A stretch of DNA of 6,311 nt from Erysipelotrichaceae bacterium (GCA_021200395.1 JAJQGQ010000045.1:1-6311); one strand, 5' to 3'. Counted from the stretch's first letter, positions 1 through 6,311 are shown. A program made the numbers and translations. The notes: generated by a model not told the origin, from the letters alone.

Positions 1-621
1 GATACATATCAGGATTATAGTTGTATTATTGATTATAAATCTAGTGATAAAGATATTGATTTAAACTTAGCATTACAAGGATTCAATATTCAAATGTTGC
101 TTTATTTAAAAATGACAACTCATTTAAATCAAACAAAACCTGGTGCTGTTCTTTACTTTAATGATAGAAAACGTGTATTAGCTTCTGATAAATTAAATGA
201 AACAAATATTGATGATTATATTAAAGCTTATCAATATGGTGGCTATGTAATAGATGATGGTAGCCATGAAGTTATTCAAGCCATTGATCCAACTATGCCT
301 GGAAAATCTAATATTATAAAAGTCCAATATGTTAAAAAAAGTGAAACATATAAAGGACATATCTTAAGTGAAAGTCAATTCAATAAGTTAATGAATGAAA
401 TAGAGAAACATATTGTGAAATTATATCAAAGTCTTATTGATGGGCAAATAATGATATCACCTAAAGGTAGTGATGATAATGCTATTCATCATAAAGTGAA
501 TCCTTGTCGTTATTGTGATTATCATAGTATATGTAGTTTTGATGTTTTTTATAATGATTATGATTTAGTTAGTGAATTGGATGTAGATAGTATATTAGGA
601 GGTGATGGTAATGCCATTTAA
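1..621 (+). CDS. addB: AddB (RexB-like), C-terminal part of the ATP-dependent helicase/nuclease subunit B; 5' end outside window
   Basis: The reading frame is open from the first base, giving the last 206 residues of AddB; an internal ATG at 94 is not the start. AddB pairs with AddA in the helicase-nuclease that resects double-strand breaks for RecA-dependent repair. In characterised AddAB the AddB nuclease cuts the 5'-ended strand and its inactive helicase-like part reads Chi; that part lies upstream of this window. Visible here are the PD-(D/E)xK nuclease core, with D11-Y12-K13 at bases 31-39, and the Q-x3-Y motif (Q31, Y35). Near the C terminus lies C169-x2-C172-x5-C178, three of the four ligands of the AddB [4Fe-4S] cluster; the fourth should be far upstream. 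Catalytic residues are intact, so the subunit looks functional. The stop codon (619-621) lies 11 bases inside addA, indicating translational coupling. The family call is firm; only the start is unseen. Confidence 0.95.
   Translation, partial: DTYQDYSCIIDYKSSDKDIDLNLALQGFNIQMLLYLKMTTHLNQTKPGAVLYFNDRKRVLASDKLNETNIDDYIKAYQYGGYVIDDGSHEVIQAIDPTMPGKSNIIKVQYVKKSETYKGHILSESQFNKLMNEIEKHIVKLYQSLIDGQIMISPKGSDDNAIHHKVNPCRYCDYHSICSFDVFYNDYDLVSELDVDSILGGDGNAI
597..606 (+). promoter_or_regulatory. Ribosome binding site deciding the addA start
   Basis: AGGAGGTGAT matches the anti-Shine-Dalgarno end of 16S rRNA over ten bases and lies inside the addB coding region. AGGAGG ends 8 bases before ATG 611. The upstream in-frame GTG (602) and ATG (605) are part of the pairing site itself, so they are unlikely to initiate. 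Confidence 0.85.
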
Positions 622-3600
622 TCAAGGACAACTGGAAGCTATTTATCAAAGAGATGCTTCTATTTTAGTCAGTGCTCCAGCTGGCAGTGGAAAGACAAAG
701 ATATTAGTTAATCGTATTATTTCTTTACTACAAGAAGGTTATAATATTACAGATTTTTTAGTAGTAACTTTTACTAAAGCAGCTGGTGCTGAAATGAAGC
801 AAAGATTGACTGATGAATTAAATAGCTTAATATCGTCTGATATAGATGATGATATGCGTCAACATTTATCCCTTCAATTGTTGAATATGCCCCAAGCTTA
901 TATTACCAATTTTCATACGTTTTGTAGTACCTTGTTAAAGAAATATGGATATATCATTCATGTTATGCCAGGTTTTAGTATTATTGAGGATCCTCAATAT
1001 TTAAAAGAAGAAGTCATTAAAGAATATATAGATAAATGGGTACAAAATAAAGATATACATGATTTTTTAGAATTATATTTTCCTGGATATTCTTTAGATA
1101 GTTTAAGTGAGCTTATTCTAAATATTGATGAAGTATCTCATTCTATTGATGATTTCTATCAATTTGTAGAAAATATTAAGGAACAATATTATACAATCAA
1201 TACAATAGAAGATTGGCCTTTATTTTCATATATAACAGATATATTCTATCAAGAAACTCTAAAAAGCATGAATCAATTAATAGAATTAAAAGTCTATTGT
1301 GAAGAAAATGATTTACCCTCTTTCTATGAACGTCCTGAAGAACAATCAAAAACAATGGCTGCAAGACCATCTCCTTTTGATGCTTATTATGATTATTTAG
1401 ATGAAAGACTCAAATATTTTTCTTCTTCCTATATTACTTATGATACTTTTATACGTATTGTCAATACACCACTTCCTAAAGCATATACTATGTCATGGAA
1501 GGATGTTAATCCAAAAGTAAAAGATCAATACAATAGTCTTAAAAATAAAATATTAAGTTCTTATAATAAAGCCAAAAAAGATTATATAGAAGAAGATATT
1601 GATAGTTTTAAAGAAAAGATGCTGCTTTCTTTAAATGCTATTGAAATGCTTGTTTCTAAAGATCATCTGCTTGATCAATTCCAACAGGCTTATCAGATGA
1701 AAAAAAGCCAGTTAAATCTTTTAGACTTTAGCGATTTAGAAAAATATACTCATCAATTACTTGAACCCCAATATGGTATTATTGATATTTTACATCAACA
1801 ACTTAAAGAAATTATGATTGATGAATATCAGGATACGAATCAAATACAAGAATCTTTAATTCAAAAGATATCAACATATAAAAATCCTGTTATCCCTATT
1901 TTTATGGTTGGTGATATGAAACAATCAATTTATCGTTTTAGACAAGCTGATCCAATGATTTTTTATGATAAATATCAAACTTTTTCATTGGATAAAAATG
2001 ATGCTTCTTTAACCCATAATCGTAGAATTGATCTTATTTATAATTATCGTTCTACCAAAACAGTTTTAGATAGTATTAATTATATTTTTAATGCTATTAT
2101 GGATAAAGATATTGGTGGCTTAGATTATTATTTAGACGATCGTGCTAGACTCAATGATGATCCAGCAGTACCCAAAAAAGGAACAAGTGAAACAACAGAA
2201 ATACTCATTGATATGTATGATCCCAATTCAGATTTAGATAAAGATCAATATGAAGCCCATATGGTAGCTCAAAGAATTAAAAAGCTTGTTGATAAACAAT
2301 ATCGCTATAAAGATATTGTTGTACTTATGCGCACTACAAATTCCTTTTTAACATTTAAGAAAGTATTTGATATATATCAAATTCCTAATCATATTGTATT
2401 ATCTACGGGATTTATGAAAGCTAATGAAGTTGAAAACATGATAAGCTTTCTTAAAGCCATTGATAATCCTTATGATGATATAGCTTTGCTTAGTGTTTTA
2501 AGACAACCATATACATGTTCTAATATTGATATAAATACTATAGCACGTATCAAGAACTCACAAGAAAGACCTCTTTATGAATGTTTATTAGATAGTGAAG
2601 ATCCTCAAATAATGAATTTCCTAGAGACATTCAACCAATTAAAAAATGATAGCTATACTTGTTCACCTTATGAATTATTGAAAAAAATCTATAATATTAC
2701 TGATTATATATTATTTGTTTCACAACTTATTAATGGCGAACAAAGAACTGCGAATTTACATATGTTATTAGAAGTCATCAAGCAACAACAAAACGATACG
2801 CCTTATCTCCATGAACTACTAGATACCTTAGATAAATCATCTGATAAATCACCTGCTACGGTTGCCTTGCAAAATGATAATGTTGTTAAGTTTATGACTA
2901 TTCATAAATCAAAGGGCTTGGAATTTCCTGTTGTTTTCGTATGTAATACACAAAGACAATTTAATGATATGGATACAAAACAAAAACTCATATTAGATAA
3001 ACAATTAGGAATAACCATCAAGCCTCGAGCTTATGTATCTACTGAAGATTTTGGCGACATTATTGTAGAATATGATCATGCTTACCGTCATCTGATTGCC
3101 AAAAAGATAAACGATGATACTATCAATGAAGAAATGCGTATTCTTTATGTGGCTTTAACACGTGCATCAGAGAAACTTATATTAACTGGTGTTCTTAAAG
3201 ATTATGATGAAATCACTCATATTCAAAATCAATTATTAATCAATAATGATCCTGACATTATTCATCGTCCTGGTGCTCAAAACGTCTTGTTATATGGTAA
3301 TATGCGTACTGTCAATAATTATCTTTATTGGATTTTAGCAGCAACTTTACGTCATGAACAAATTATTGAAGACTGTTTAAATATTCCTGAACTTCGTAGT
3401 TATGCCCTAAAATTACAACAATGCCACCTTGAAAAGTATTTAACTTTTCCATCTACTAAAGAAGCTAAATTTAAACTAAGCATAACTAACGATAGTTTAA
3501 TAGAAGAATCTATACCTGAATACTCTTATATAATTGAGCCATATGAAGATTCTACTAGAGAATATTATCAAAACTTTGTTTATCCTTACAATACAACGAA

Positions 3601-4162
3601 AGAAAAATCTATGGCTGTTACAACTTTACAGCAAATTGCGGATGATCATTATTTAAACCTTACCGATGAAGAAAACAATACCAATATTGAAGCTACTGAT
3701 AAAGGAACACTGGTTCATTTATTTATGAGTTATCTTAATTTTAAAAATGATGATATTTCATTTTTAATCAATCAACTCTATGATGAAAAACTTATTGATG
3801 ATTTAGGTAGAGATACACTTATTGATTATAGTGATAAGTTAGCCGGATTTATTAATAGTGATTATTATCAAATGATTAAAGAATCTAAGTATATATATAA
3901 AGAAAAAACATTTGCTTATTATGATCAAGAACTAGATCAAATGATTCATGGTATCTTTGATTTAGTCTTTGTTTATCACGATAAAATATATGTATTAGAT
4001 TATAAAACCGATCGTGTAACACCAAGAAATAGTGAAGCATCACTGATAAAAAAACATCAAGTACAACTTGATTATTATAAAAAAGTATTAAAGGAAATGT
4101 ATCATCAAGATATTACTGCTGTTGTTTATTATTTACAAATTAGCAAAGGTGTAGAATTTTAA
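611..4162 (+). CDS. addA: AddA (RexA-like), ATP-dependent helicase/nuclease subunit A
   Basis: This is a complete 1183-residue protein, close to the roughly 1230 residues of Bacillus subtilis AddA. It is a superfamily 1A (UvrD/RecB-like) 3'-5' helicase with a C-terminal nuclease that cuts the 3'-ended strand and, with AddB, resects DNA breaks in the cytoplasm. Motifs in order: Q-motif Gln7; Walker A from A22 to T29 with K28 and T29; motif Ia (TFTKAAGAEM, near residues 55-64); motif II D404-E405-Y406-Q407-D408; motif III G434-D435 to R444-Q445; motif IV Y479-R480-S481; motif V T763-I764-H765 to G769-L770-E771; motif VI Y846-V847-A848-L849-T850-R851. The nuclease domain shows H1036 (GTLVH), D1117, and D1130-Y1131-K1132. 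No key residue is missing. The ATG at 611 is chosen because it sits 8 bases after a perfect AGGAGG; the in-frame GTG at 602 and ATG at 605 lie inside that ribosome site. It overlaps addB by 11 bases and has no promoter of its own. Confidence 0.97.
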   Translation: MPFNQGQLEAIYQRDASILVSAPAGSGKTKILVNRIISLLQEGYNITDFLVVTFTKAAGAEMKQRLTDELNSLISSDIDDDMRQHLSLQLLNMPQAYITNFHTFCSTLLKKYGYIIHVMPGFSIIEDPQYLKEEVIKEYIDKWVQNKDIHDFLELYFPGYSLDSLSELILNIDEVSHSIDDFYQFVENIKEQYYTINTIEDWPLFSYITDIFYQETLKSMNQLIELKVYCEENDLPSFYERPEEQSKTMAARPSPFDAYYDYLDERLKYFSSSYITYDTFIRIVNTPLPKAYTMSWKDVNPKVKDQYNSLKNKILSSYNKAKKDYIEEDIDSFKEKMLLSLNAIEMLVSKDHLLDQFQQAYQMKKSQLNLLDFSDLEKYTHQLLEPQYGIIDILHQQLKEIMIDEYQDTNQIQESLIQKISTYKNPVIPIFMVGDMKQSIYRFRQADPMIFYDKYQTFSLDKNDASLTHNRRIDLIYNYRSTKTVLDSINYIFNAIMDKDIGGLDYYLDDRARLNDDPAVPKKGTSETTEILIDMYDPNSDLDKDQYEAHMVAQRIKKLVDKQYRYKDIVVLMRTTNSFLTFKKVFDIYQIPNHIVLSTGFMKANEVENMISFLKAIDNPYDDIALLSVLRQPYTCSNIDINTIARIKNSQERPLYECLLDSEDPQIMNFLETFNQLKNDSYTCSPYELLKKIYNITDYILFVSQLINGEQRTANLHMLLEVIKQQQNDTPYLHELLDTLDKSSDKSPATVALQNDNVVKFMTIHKSKGLEFPVVFVCNTQRQFNDMDTKQKLILDKQLGITIKPRAYVSTEDFGDIIVEYDHAYRHLIAKKINDDTINEEMRILYVALTRASEKLILTGVLKDYDEITHIQNQLLINNDPDIIHRPGAQNVLLYGNMRTVNNYLYWILAATLRHEQIIEDCLNIPELRSYALKLQQCHLEKYLTFPSTKEAKFKLSITNDSLIEESIPEYSYIIEPYEDSTREYYQNFVYPYNTTKEKSMAVTTLQQIADDHYLNLTDEENNTNIEATDKGTLVHLFMSYLNFKNDDISFLINQLYDEKLIDDLGRDTLIDYSDKLAGFINSDYYQMIKESKYIYKEKTFAYYDQELDQMIHGIFDLVFVYHDKIYVLDYKTDRVTPRNSEASLIKKHQVQLDYYKKVLKEMYHQDITAVVYYLQISKGVEF

Positions 4163-4173
4163 GAGTAACCAAA

Positions 4174-4207
4174 TTTTAAAAGGAAATCGTTCGATTTCCT
4201 TTTAAAA
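4174..4207. terminator. Bidirectional intrinsic terminator between convergent addA and the 124-residue membrane protein gene
   Basis: A perfect inverted repeat has 16-base arms centred at 4190/4191. In RNA it would form a long hairpin with a GUUC tetraloop. Its core arm AAAAGGAAATCG pairs with CGATTTCCTTTT. Either strand reads A-run, stem, T-run, so it can stop transcription from both sides. The stop codon and last Phe codon of the minus-strand gene (4202-4207) are built from the right arm, and the addA stop lies only 11 bases before the left arm. The T-run is short (four) and continues into A, so efficiency is uncertain. Confidence 0.85.
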
Positions 4208-4576
4208 ATATCTTCTTTTATTATTACGATAAGAATAACTATAAGACATGCCTTGTTTAGGCTTGTTATTCATTAATATATAAAAGCCTATCAATTCTGC
4301 ACCACTCCACAAAGCAGCTTCATACATATAAGGCTCAACAAGTTCAATAAAGAAACCACATCCAACAACACCTACACACAATAACAAAGTTATAACACTT
4401 ATAACAAGCATACCTCTTGTACCTTCGCAACCACCTATACAATAAAACCAAATACCAATCAAAGCCCCTAACACAAGTGCTTCAATAATAGAAATATATT
4501 CAAAATCAACATACTGCATAAGTATTGCAACAACCGCAGATACATAAGGTAATAAGATGCATAATACTCTTTTCAT
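4202..4576 (-). CDS. Small integral membrane protein, four predicted segments, function unknown
   Basis: This 124-residue protein is not recognised as a known family. Hydrophobic stretches lie near residues 4-23, 28-48, 56-80 and 84-102, so four membrane spans are likely. The N terminus (M-K-R) and the C-terminal tail are positively charged, which by the positive-inside rule places both ends in the cytoplasm. The tail, residues 103-124, is polar and basic, with an alternating Ser-Tyr run (S111 to Y116) followed by R117, K120, R121 and R122. Five Cys occur (6, 46, 50, 67, 73); the GGCEGTRG stretch (48-55) between spans 2 and 3 is glycine-rich. No catalytic motif or cleavable signal peptide is evident. 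GGAGG seven bases upstream and a good promoter support a real gene with start at 4576. It converges on addA and shares its terminator, but nothing links it to DNA repair. Confidence 0.8.
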   Translation of the reverse strand: MKRVLCILLPYVSAVVAILMQYVDFEYISIIEALVLGALIGIWFYCIGGCEGTRGMLVISVITLLLCVGVVGCGFFIELVEPYMYEAALWSGAELIGFYILMNNKPKQGMSYSYSYRNNKRRYF

Positions 4577-4583
4577 AACGTCG

Positions 4584-4588
4584 CCTCC
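4584..4588 (-). promoter_or_regulatory. Ribosome binding site of the 124-residue membrane protein gene
   Basis: On the minus strand GGAGG ends seven bases before the ATG at 4576-4574. This is a strong match at normal spacing and fixes the start. Confidence 0.8.
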
Positions 4589-4600
4589 AAATGTTCTTCT

Positions 4601-4629
4601 ATTATAATTGACATTAAATATTCTTTCAA
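4601..4629 (-). promoter_or_regulatory. Sigma-A-like promoter of the 124-residue membrane protein gene
   Basis: On the minus strand TTGAAA (4629-4624) is followed after exactly 17 bases by a consensus TATAAT (4606-4601). The expected transcription start is near 4594, giving a leader of under 20 bases that contains the GGAGG site. A short dyad, ATTGAC (4607-4612) and GTCAAT (4630-4635), has one arm overlapping the -35 by nothing and abutting its upstream side, and the other arm just upstream of the -10; it could be an operator or chance. Confidence 0.7.
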
Positions 4630-4665
4630 GTCAATAATTGATATTCACATCAAAATACAAATATT

Positions 4666-5139
4666 TTATAACATTATTCTTTCATGTGGTACTGCCTCAT
4701 ATATTTTCCAAAAATCAACTGCATACAATTCACTAATAATTTCTACATATAAAACAATACTTTCAATTTGACATATATCATATTGAATATCTTCTTTTTG
4801 ATATTTTCGTTTTCCTGCTACAATATCATCTATTAAATGTAATAAATAAGTTATTTGACTCATCTCATCTAAATGACTATTTTTCTTAAATATCAGCAAT
4901 TTTTCTATTAAATGATTAATATTCCTTTTAAAATCTTCATCATCTACCAATTCTAATAATTCCCCAATACCATCATCTAAAGCTATGCACTCTCCATAAG
5001 AAAGCATTGTATATTTATCTAACGAACATGGTGGTTGCAAATTATCTAATGCTTCATGAAATTGCCTGTCATTGTATTTCTCTTTAATTTTTAAAATATA
5101 CTCCCAATAGTCAAAATAAATATCTTTATGTATATCCAT
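4666..5139 (-). CDS. Uncharacterised soluble, acidic, mostly helical protein
   Basis: This 157-residue protein is not recognised. It has no signal peptide or membrane span, so it is probably cytoplasmic. Features visible are an aromatic N-terminal segment (Y8, F9, Y11, W12, Y14), a probable turn at Q35-P36-P37-C38, an acidic stretch (D55-D56, E60, E63, D66-D67-E68-D69), a Lys-rich linker near residues 110-115, and a hydrophobic helix near 118-140 running into W144-K145-I146-Y147 and P151-H152-E153-R154. Three Cys (38, 51, 123) are not in a metal-site pattern. Size, acidity and helix content resemble many immunity or antitoxin-type proteins, but no toxin gene is next to it and I make no functional call. 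The ATG at 5139 is preferred; an in-frame GTG at 5142 adds one residue and has slightly better ribosome-site spacing (7 versus 10 bases). It is transcribed divergently from the hydrolase and lies upstream of the membrane protein gene with 89 bases between. Confidence 0.8.
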   Translation of the reverse strand: MDIHKDIYFDYWEYILKIKEKYNDRQFHEALDNLQPPCSLDKYTMLSYGECIALDDGIGELLELVDDEDFKRNINHLIEKLLIFKKNSHLDEMSQITYLLHLIDDIVAGKRKYQKEDIQYDICQIESIVLYVEIISELYAVDFWKIYEAVPHERIML

Positions 5140-5149
5140 CACTAATATT

Positions 5150-5155
5150 CTCCTC
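5150..5155 (-). promoter_or_regulatory. Ribosome binding site of the 157-residue protein gene
   Basis: GAGGAG on the minus strand ends seven bases before GTG 5142 and ten before ATG 5139. It supports translation here but does not decide between the two adjacent starts. Confidence 0.7.
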
Positions 5156-5159
5156 TTTT

Positions 5160-5200
5160 ATTTGCATATAGTATAACATGGTTATATGCGTTATGCAAAT
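5160..5200. repeat. Nested inverted repeats in the divergent intergenic region, possible operator
   Basis: Outer arms ATTTGCATA (5160-5168) and TATGCAAAT (5192-5200) are a perfect 9-base inverted repeat whose centres are 32 bases apart, about three helical turns. Inside, TATAAC (5172-5177) and GTTATA (5181-5186) form a second perfect dyad around three bases, and GCATATA (5164-5170) also mirrors TATATGC (5183-5189). The outer right arm covers most of the -35 of the minus-strand promoter and the inner dyad overlaps its -10, so binding here would block that promoter. AT-rich sequence makes short dyads common, so an operator role is inference. Confidence 0.5.
5170..5198 (-). promoter_or_regulatory. 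Sigma-A-like promoter with extended -10 for the 157-residue protein gene
   Basis: On the minus strand TTGCAT (5198-5193) is separated by exactly 17 bases from TATACT (5175-5170). A TG dinucleotide one base upstream of the -10 (5178-5177) makes an extended -10 element. The start of transcription would fall near 5163, a short leader before the ribosome site. The promoter sits inside a set of inverted repeats (5160-5200). Confidence 0.7.
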
Positions 5201-5232
5201 ATTTTATTGTAGAAAAATCAATTACATAATAT

Positions 5233-5238
5233 TATAAT
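5233..5238 (+). promoter_or_regulatory. Possible -10 element for the hydrolase gene
   Basis: A perfect TATAAT lies upstream of the hydrolase, but no good -35 is at 17 bases (TAGAAA at 5210-5215), and TTGTAG (5207-5212) is 20 bases away. The predicted transcription start would fall on the ribosome site. The neighbouring CATAAT (5225-5230) would fit the start better but has no -35. The true promoter is unresolved. Confidence 0.3.
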
Positions 5239-5245
5239 AATATAA

Positions 5246-5255
5246 AGGACGTGAT
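5246..5255 (+). promoter_or_regulatory. Ribosome binding site deciding the hydrolase start
   Basis: AGGACGTGAT differs by one base from the full AGGAGGTGAT complement to 16S rRNA and has the same geometry to ATG 5260 as the addA site has to its ATG. The in-frame GTG 5251 and ATG 5254 lie within it. ATG 5254, four bases after AGGA, remains a possible alternative start. Confidence 0.65.
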
Positions 5256-5259
5256 GACT

Positions 5260-6156
5260 ATGAGTTTTGTTTCATCAGATGGTATTACAACAATACATGA
5301 TACAATATGGGAACCTAATAAAGACCCTATTGGTATGATTCAATTAATACATGGAATTGGTGAAAATATGGGTAGATATAATGACATTGCTGAATATTTT
5401 AATGATAAAGGATATATTGTTTATGGTATTGATGTGATTGGACATGGAAAGTCCCTGCAAAATAATATAAATCCTGTTTATTTTGGTAAAGAAGGAAGTT
5501 GGAAATTTGTCGTAGATGATGTTTATCATATGTATAAACATATGCAATCTACTTATTCTCATTTACCTTGCTTTATGATTGGTTTTTCCATGGGGTCCTT
5601 TATTTTAAGAACCATGATGATTCAATATAACCTTAATATTAATGCATGTTTTCTTTTAGGAACAGGAACACAATCAGTAACTATGTTGAAAGGAATACAT
5701 TATATTGTTAAAAAACATGGGGATAAGATTGGTGATGAAAATACGAGTGATTTTATCGATAATTTAGCTTTTCAAACTTACAACAAGAAATTTAAAAATC
5801 CATCTAGTAATGTTGATTGGTTAATTAAAGATGAATATGAAAGACAAAAATTCATTAATGATGATGACTGTTATAAGTATGTCAGTGCAGGTTTGTTTAG
5901 AGAATTATTAAGTGGGATGATCTATACTTGTGATAAAAATAAACAATGGAAAGGAAATTTTCCTATTTATTTGTTATCAGGCAAGGACGATGCAGTTGGT
6001 GATTTTGGCAAAGGCATTATAAAAACGATTCAATTATTAAATAAGCAAGGAGCCAAGGAAGCAGAGTATATACTTTATGATCATGCAAGACACGATATTC
6101 TTCATGAAGATTGTAAAGAAAAAGTTTATCAATATATTGAAACTAAAATGAAATAA
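5260..6156 (+). CDS. Alpha/beta hydrolase of the monoacylglycerol lipase/lysophospholipase type (serine hydrolase)
   Basis: A complete 298-residue protein of normal family length, belonging to the alpha/beta hydrolases related to monoacylglycerol lipase and PldB-type lysophospholipase (Hydrolase_4 group). Such enzymes hydrolyse ester bonds of monoacylglycerols, lysophospholipids or similar small esters. The oxyanion-loop motif H31-G32-I33-G34-E35 with R39-Y40 is typical. The nucleophile elbow is G108-F109-S110-M111-G112, with S110 as nucleophile. D244, in the SGKDDAVG stretch, is the likely acid and H278, in ARHD, the likely base, so the triad is complete. A lid region should lie near residues 130-220. 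There is no signal peptide or membrane span, so it is probably cytoplasmic. The start at 5260 is chosen from the ribosome site and because the family N terminus usually begins just before the SSDG stretch; starts at 5254 or 5251 would add two or three residues. It stands alone, divergent from the 157-residue gene, with its own terminator. Substrate cannot be told from sequence. Confidence 0.9.
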   Translation: MSFVSSDGITTIHDTIWEPNKDPIGMIQLIHGIGENMGRYNDIAEYFNDKGYIVYGIDVIGHGKSLQNNINPVYFGKEGSWKFVVDDVYHMYKHMQSTYSHLPCFMIGFSMGSFILRTMMIQYNLNINACFLLGTGTQSVTMLKGIHYIVKKHGDKIGDENTSDFIDNLAFQTYNKKFKNPSSNVDWLIKDEYERQKFINDDDCYKYVSAGLFRELLSGMIYTCDKNKQWKGNFPIYLLSGKDDAVGDFGKGIIKTIQLLNKQGAKEAEYILYDHARHDILHEDCKEKVYQYIETKMK

Positions 6157-6188
6157 ACAAAAACATTACTAAAAGTAAACATAATATT

Positions 6189-6226
6189 AAAATCGCCGTT
6201 TATGTTATATGATAACGACGATTTTT
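6189..6226 (+). terminator. Rho-independent terminator after the hydrolase gene
   Basis: AAAATCG (6189-6195) pairs with CGATTTT (6219-6225), and after one C-A mismatch CGTT (6197-6200) pairs with AACG (6214-6217), leaving a 13-base loop. The stem ends in five T (6222-6226), with six more T at 6231-6236. It lies 32 bases after the hydrolase stop. The A-run on the left arm means it could also act on minus-strand transcripts. Confidence 0.85.
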
Positions 6227-6283
6227 ACACTTTTTTAAAAAATTTACTTTAAAAAAAAGAAATTTTGAAATTTTACGCGTATA

Positions 6284-6289
6284 TATAAT
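6284..6289 (+). promoter_or_regulatory. Probable -10 element for the gene at the right edge
   Basis: TATAAT lies 22 bases upstream of ATG 6306, just before the ribosome site. The best -35-like hexamer, TTGAAA (6265-6270), is only 13 bases away, too close for a normal sigma-A promoter, and the 17-base position has AATTTT. Two tandem copies of GAAATTTT (6259-6274) precede it. A promoter is plausible from position, but the -35 is not assigned. Confidence 0.4.
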
Positions 6290-6305
6290 AGTAAGGGGGT
6301 GTATT

Positions 6306-6311
6306 ATGGAC
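6306..6311 (+). CDS. Start of a further gene, cut by the window edge
   Basis: Only Met-Asp is visible. AAGGGGGTG (6293-6301) is a strong ribosome site whose G-run ends six bases before this ATG, and the preceding terminator and TATAAT suit a new transcription unit. No product can be named. Confidence 0.6.

Noticed and set aside
94..621. A separate 175-residue gene starting at ATG 94
   Set aside because: The frame is open to base 1 and the upstream codons encode the DYK nuclease motif of AddB, so this ATG is internal to addB.
1..4162. AddAB locus as part of a novel defence island
   Set aside because: AddAB is core recombination machinery in Bacillota, its motifs are all standard, and no restriction, CRISPR or abortive-infection gene is next to it.
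4608..4636. Plus-strand TTGACA (4608-4613) as a promoter -35
   Set aside because: The hexamer is perfect but the matching -10 position (TCAATA) is poor and no plus-strand gene follows; the sequence is better explained by the minus-strand promoter there.
4163..5259. Toxin-antitoxin or polymorphic-toxin immunity module formed by the two small minus-strand genes
   Set aside because: Neither product shows a toxin, antitoxin or DNA-binding motif, their spacing (89 bases with a separate promoter) is unlike typical pairs, and no toxin gene is adjacent.
5344..5562. Minus-strand open frame of 72 codons inside the hydrolase gene
   Set aside because: It lies wholly within a well-supported coding region, its translation looks like antisense of AT-rich codons, and the gene on the other strand has an intact catalytic motif set.
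6172..6250. AAAGTAAA (6172-6179) and TTTACTTT (6243-6250) as arms of a larger structure around the terminator
   Set aside because: Eight complementary A/T-rich bases 63 bases apart are expected by chance in such sequence, and the inner hairpin already explains termination.

Overview
The window looks like ordinary chromosome from a low-GC Bacillota (Firmicute). The bases are strongly AT-rich, codons mostly end in A or T, Shine-Dalgarno sites are strong (AGGAGG type), and the recombination nuclease is the AddAB type that Bacillota use in place of RecBCD. The Lys/Asn/Asp/Ile/Tyr-rich proteins would suit a gut member of the Erysipelotrichia or a Clostridia relative, but that placement is a guess from composition. 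UGG is used for Trp and no in-frame TGA appears in the genes, so the standard bacterial code fits.

Region 1 (1-4162, + strand) holds the end of addB and a complete addA. They overlap by 11 bases and surely form one operon. Together they encode the AddAB helicase-nuclease, which resects double-strand DNA breaks until it meets a Chi site and then supplies 3' single strands to RecA. All helicase motifs of AddA, both nuclease active sites and three of the four AddB iron-sulphur cysteines are visible and intact. A 16-bp perfect palindrome at 4174-4207 closes the operon and also serves as terminator for the convergent genes.

Region 2 (4202-5139, - strand) holds two small genes I cannot assign to a family. 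One encodes a 124-residue protein with about four membrane segments and a basic, Tyr/Ser-rich tail. The other encodes a 157-residue soluble, acidic, largely helical protein. Each has its own sigma-A-like promoter. No terminator is seen between them, so they could also be partly co-transcribed.

Region 3 (5140-6236): a 120-bp divergent intergenic region carries nested inverted repeats over the promoter of the 157-residue gene. A complete alpha/beta hydrolase of the monoacylglycerol lipase/lysophospholipase type follows on the + strand and ends at a clear intrinsic terminator. The last 75 bases hold a -10 element, a Shine-Dalgarno site and the first two codons of a further + strand gene.

No mobile element, CRISPR array, tRNA, rRNA or recognisable defence cassette other than AddAB is present. 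I find no convincing new system. The best leads are the two uncharacterised small genes and the dyad-rich divergent promoter region.
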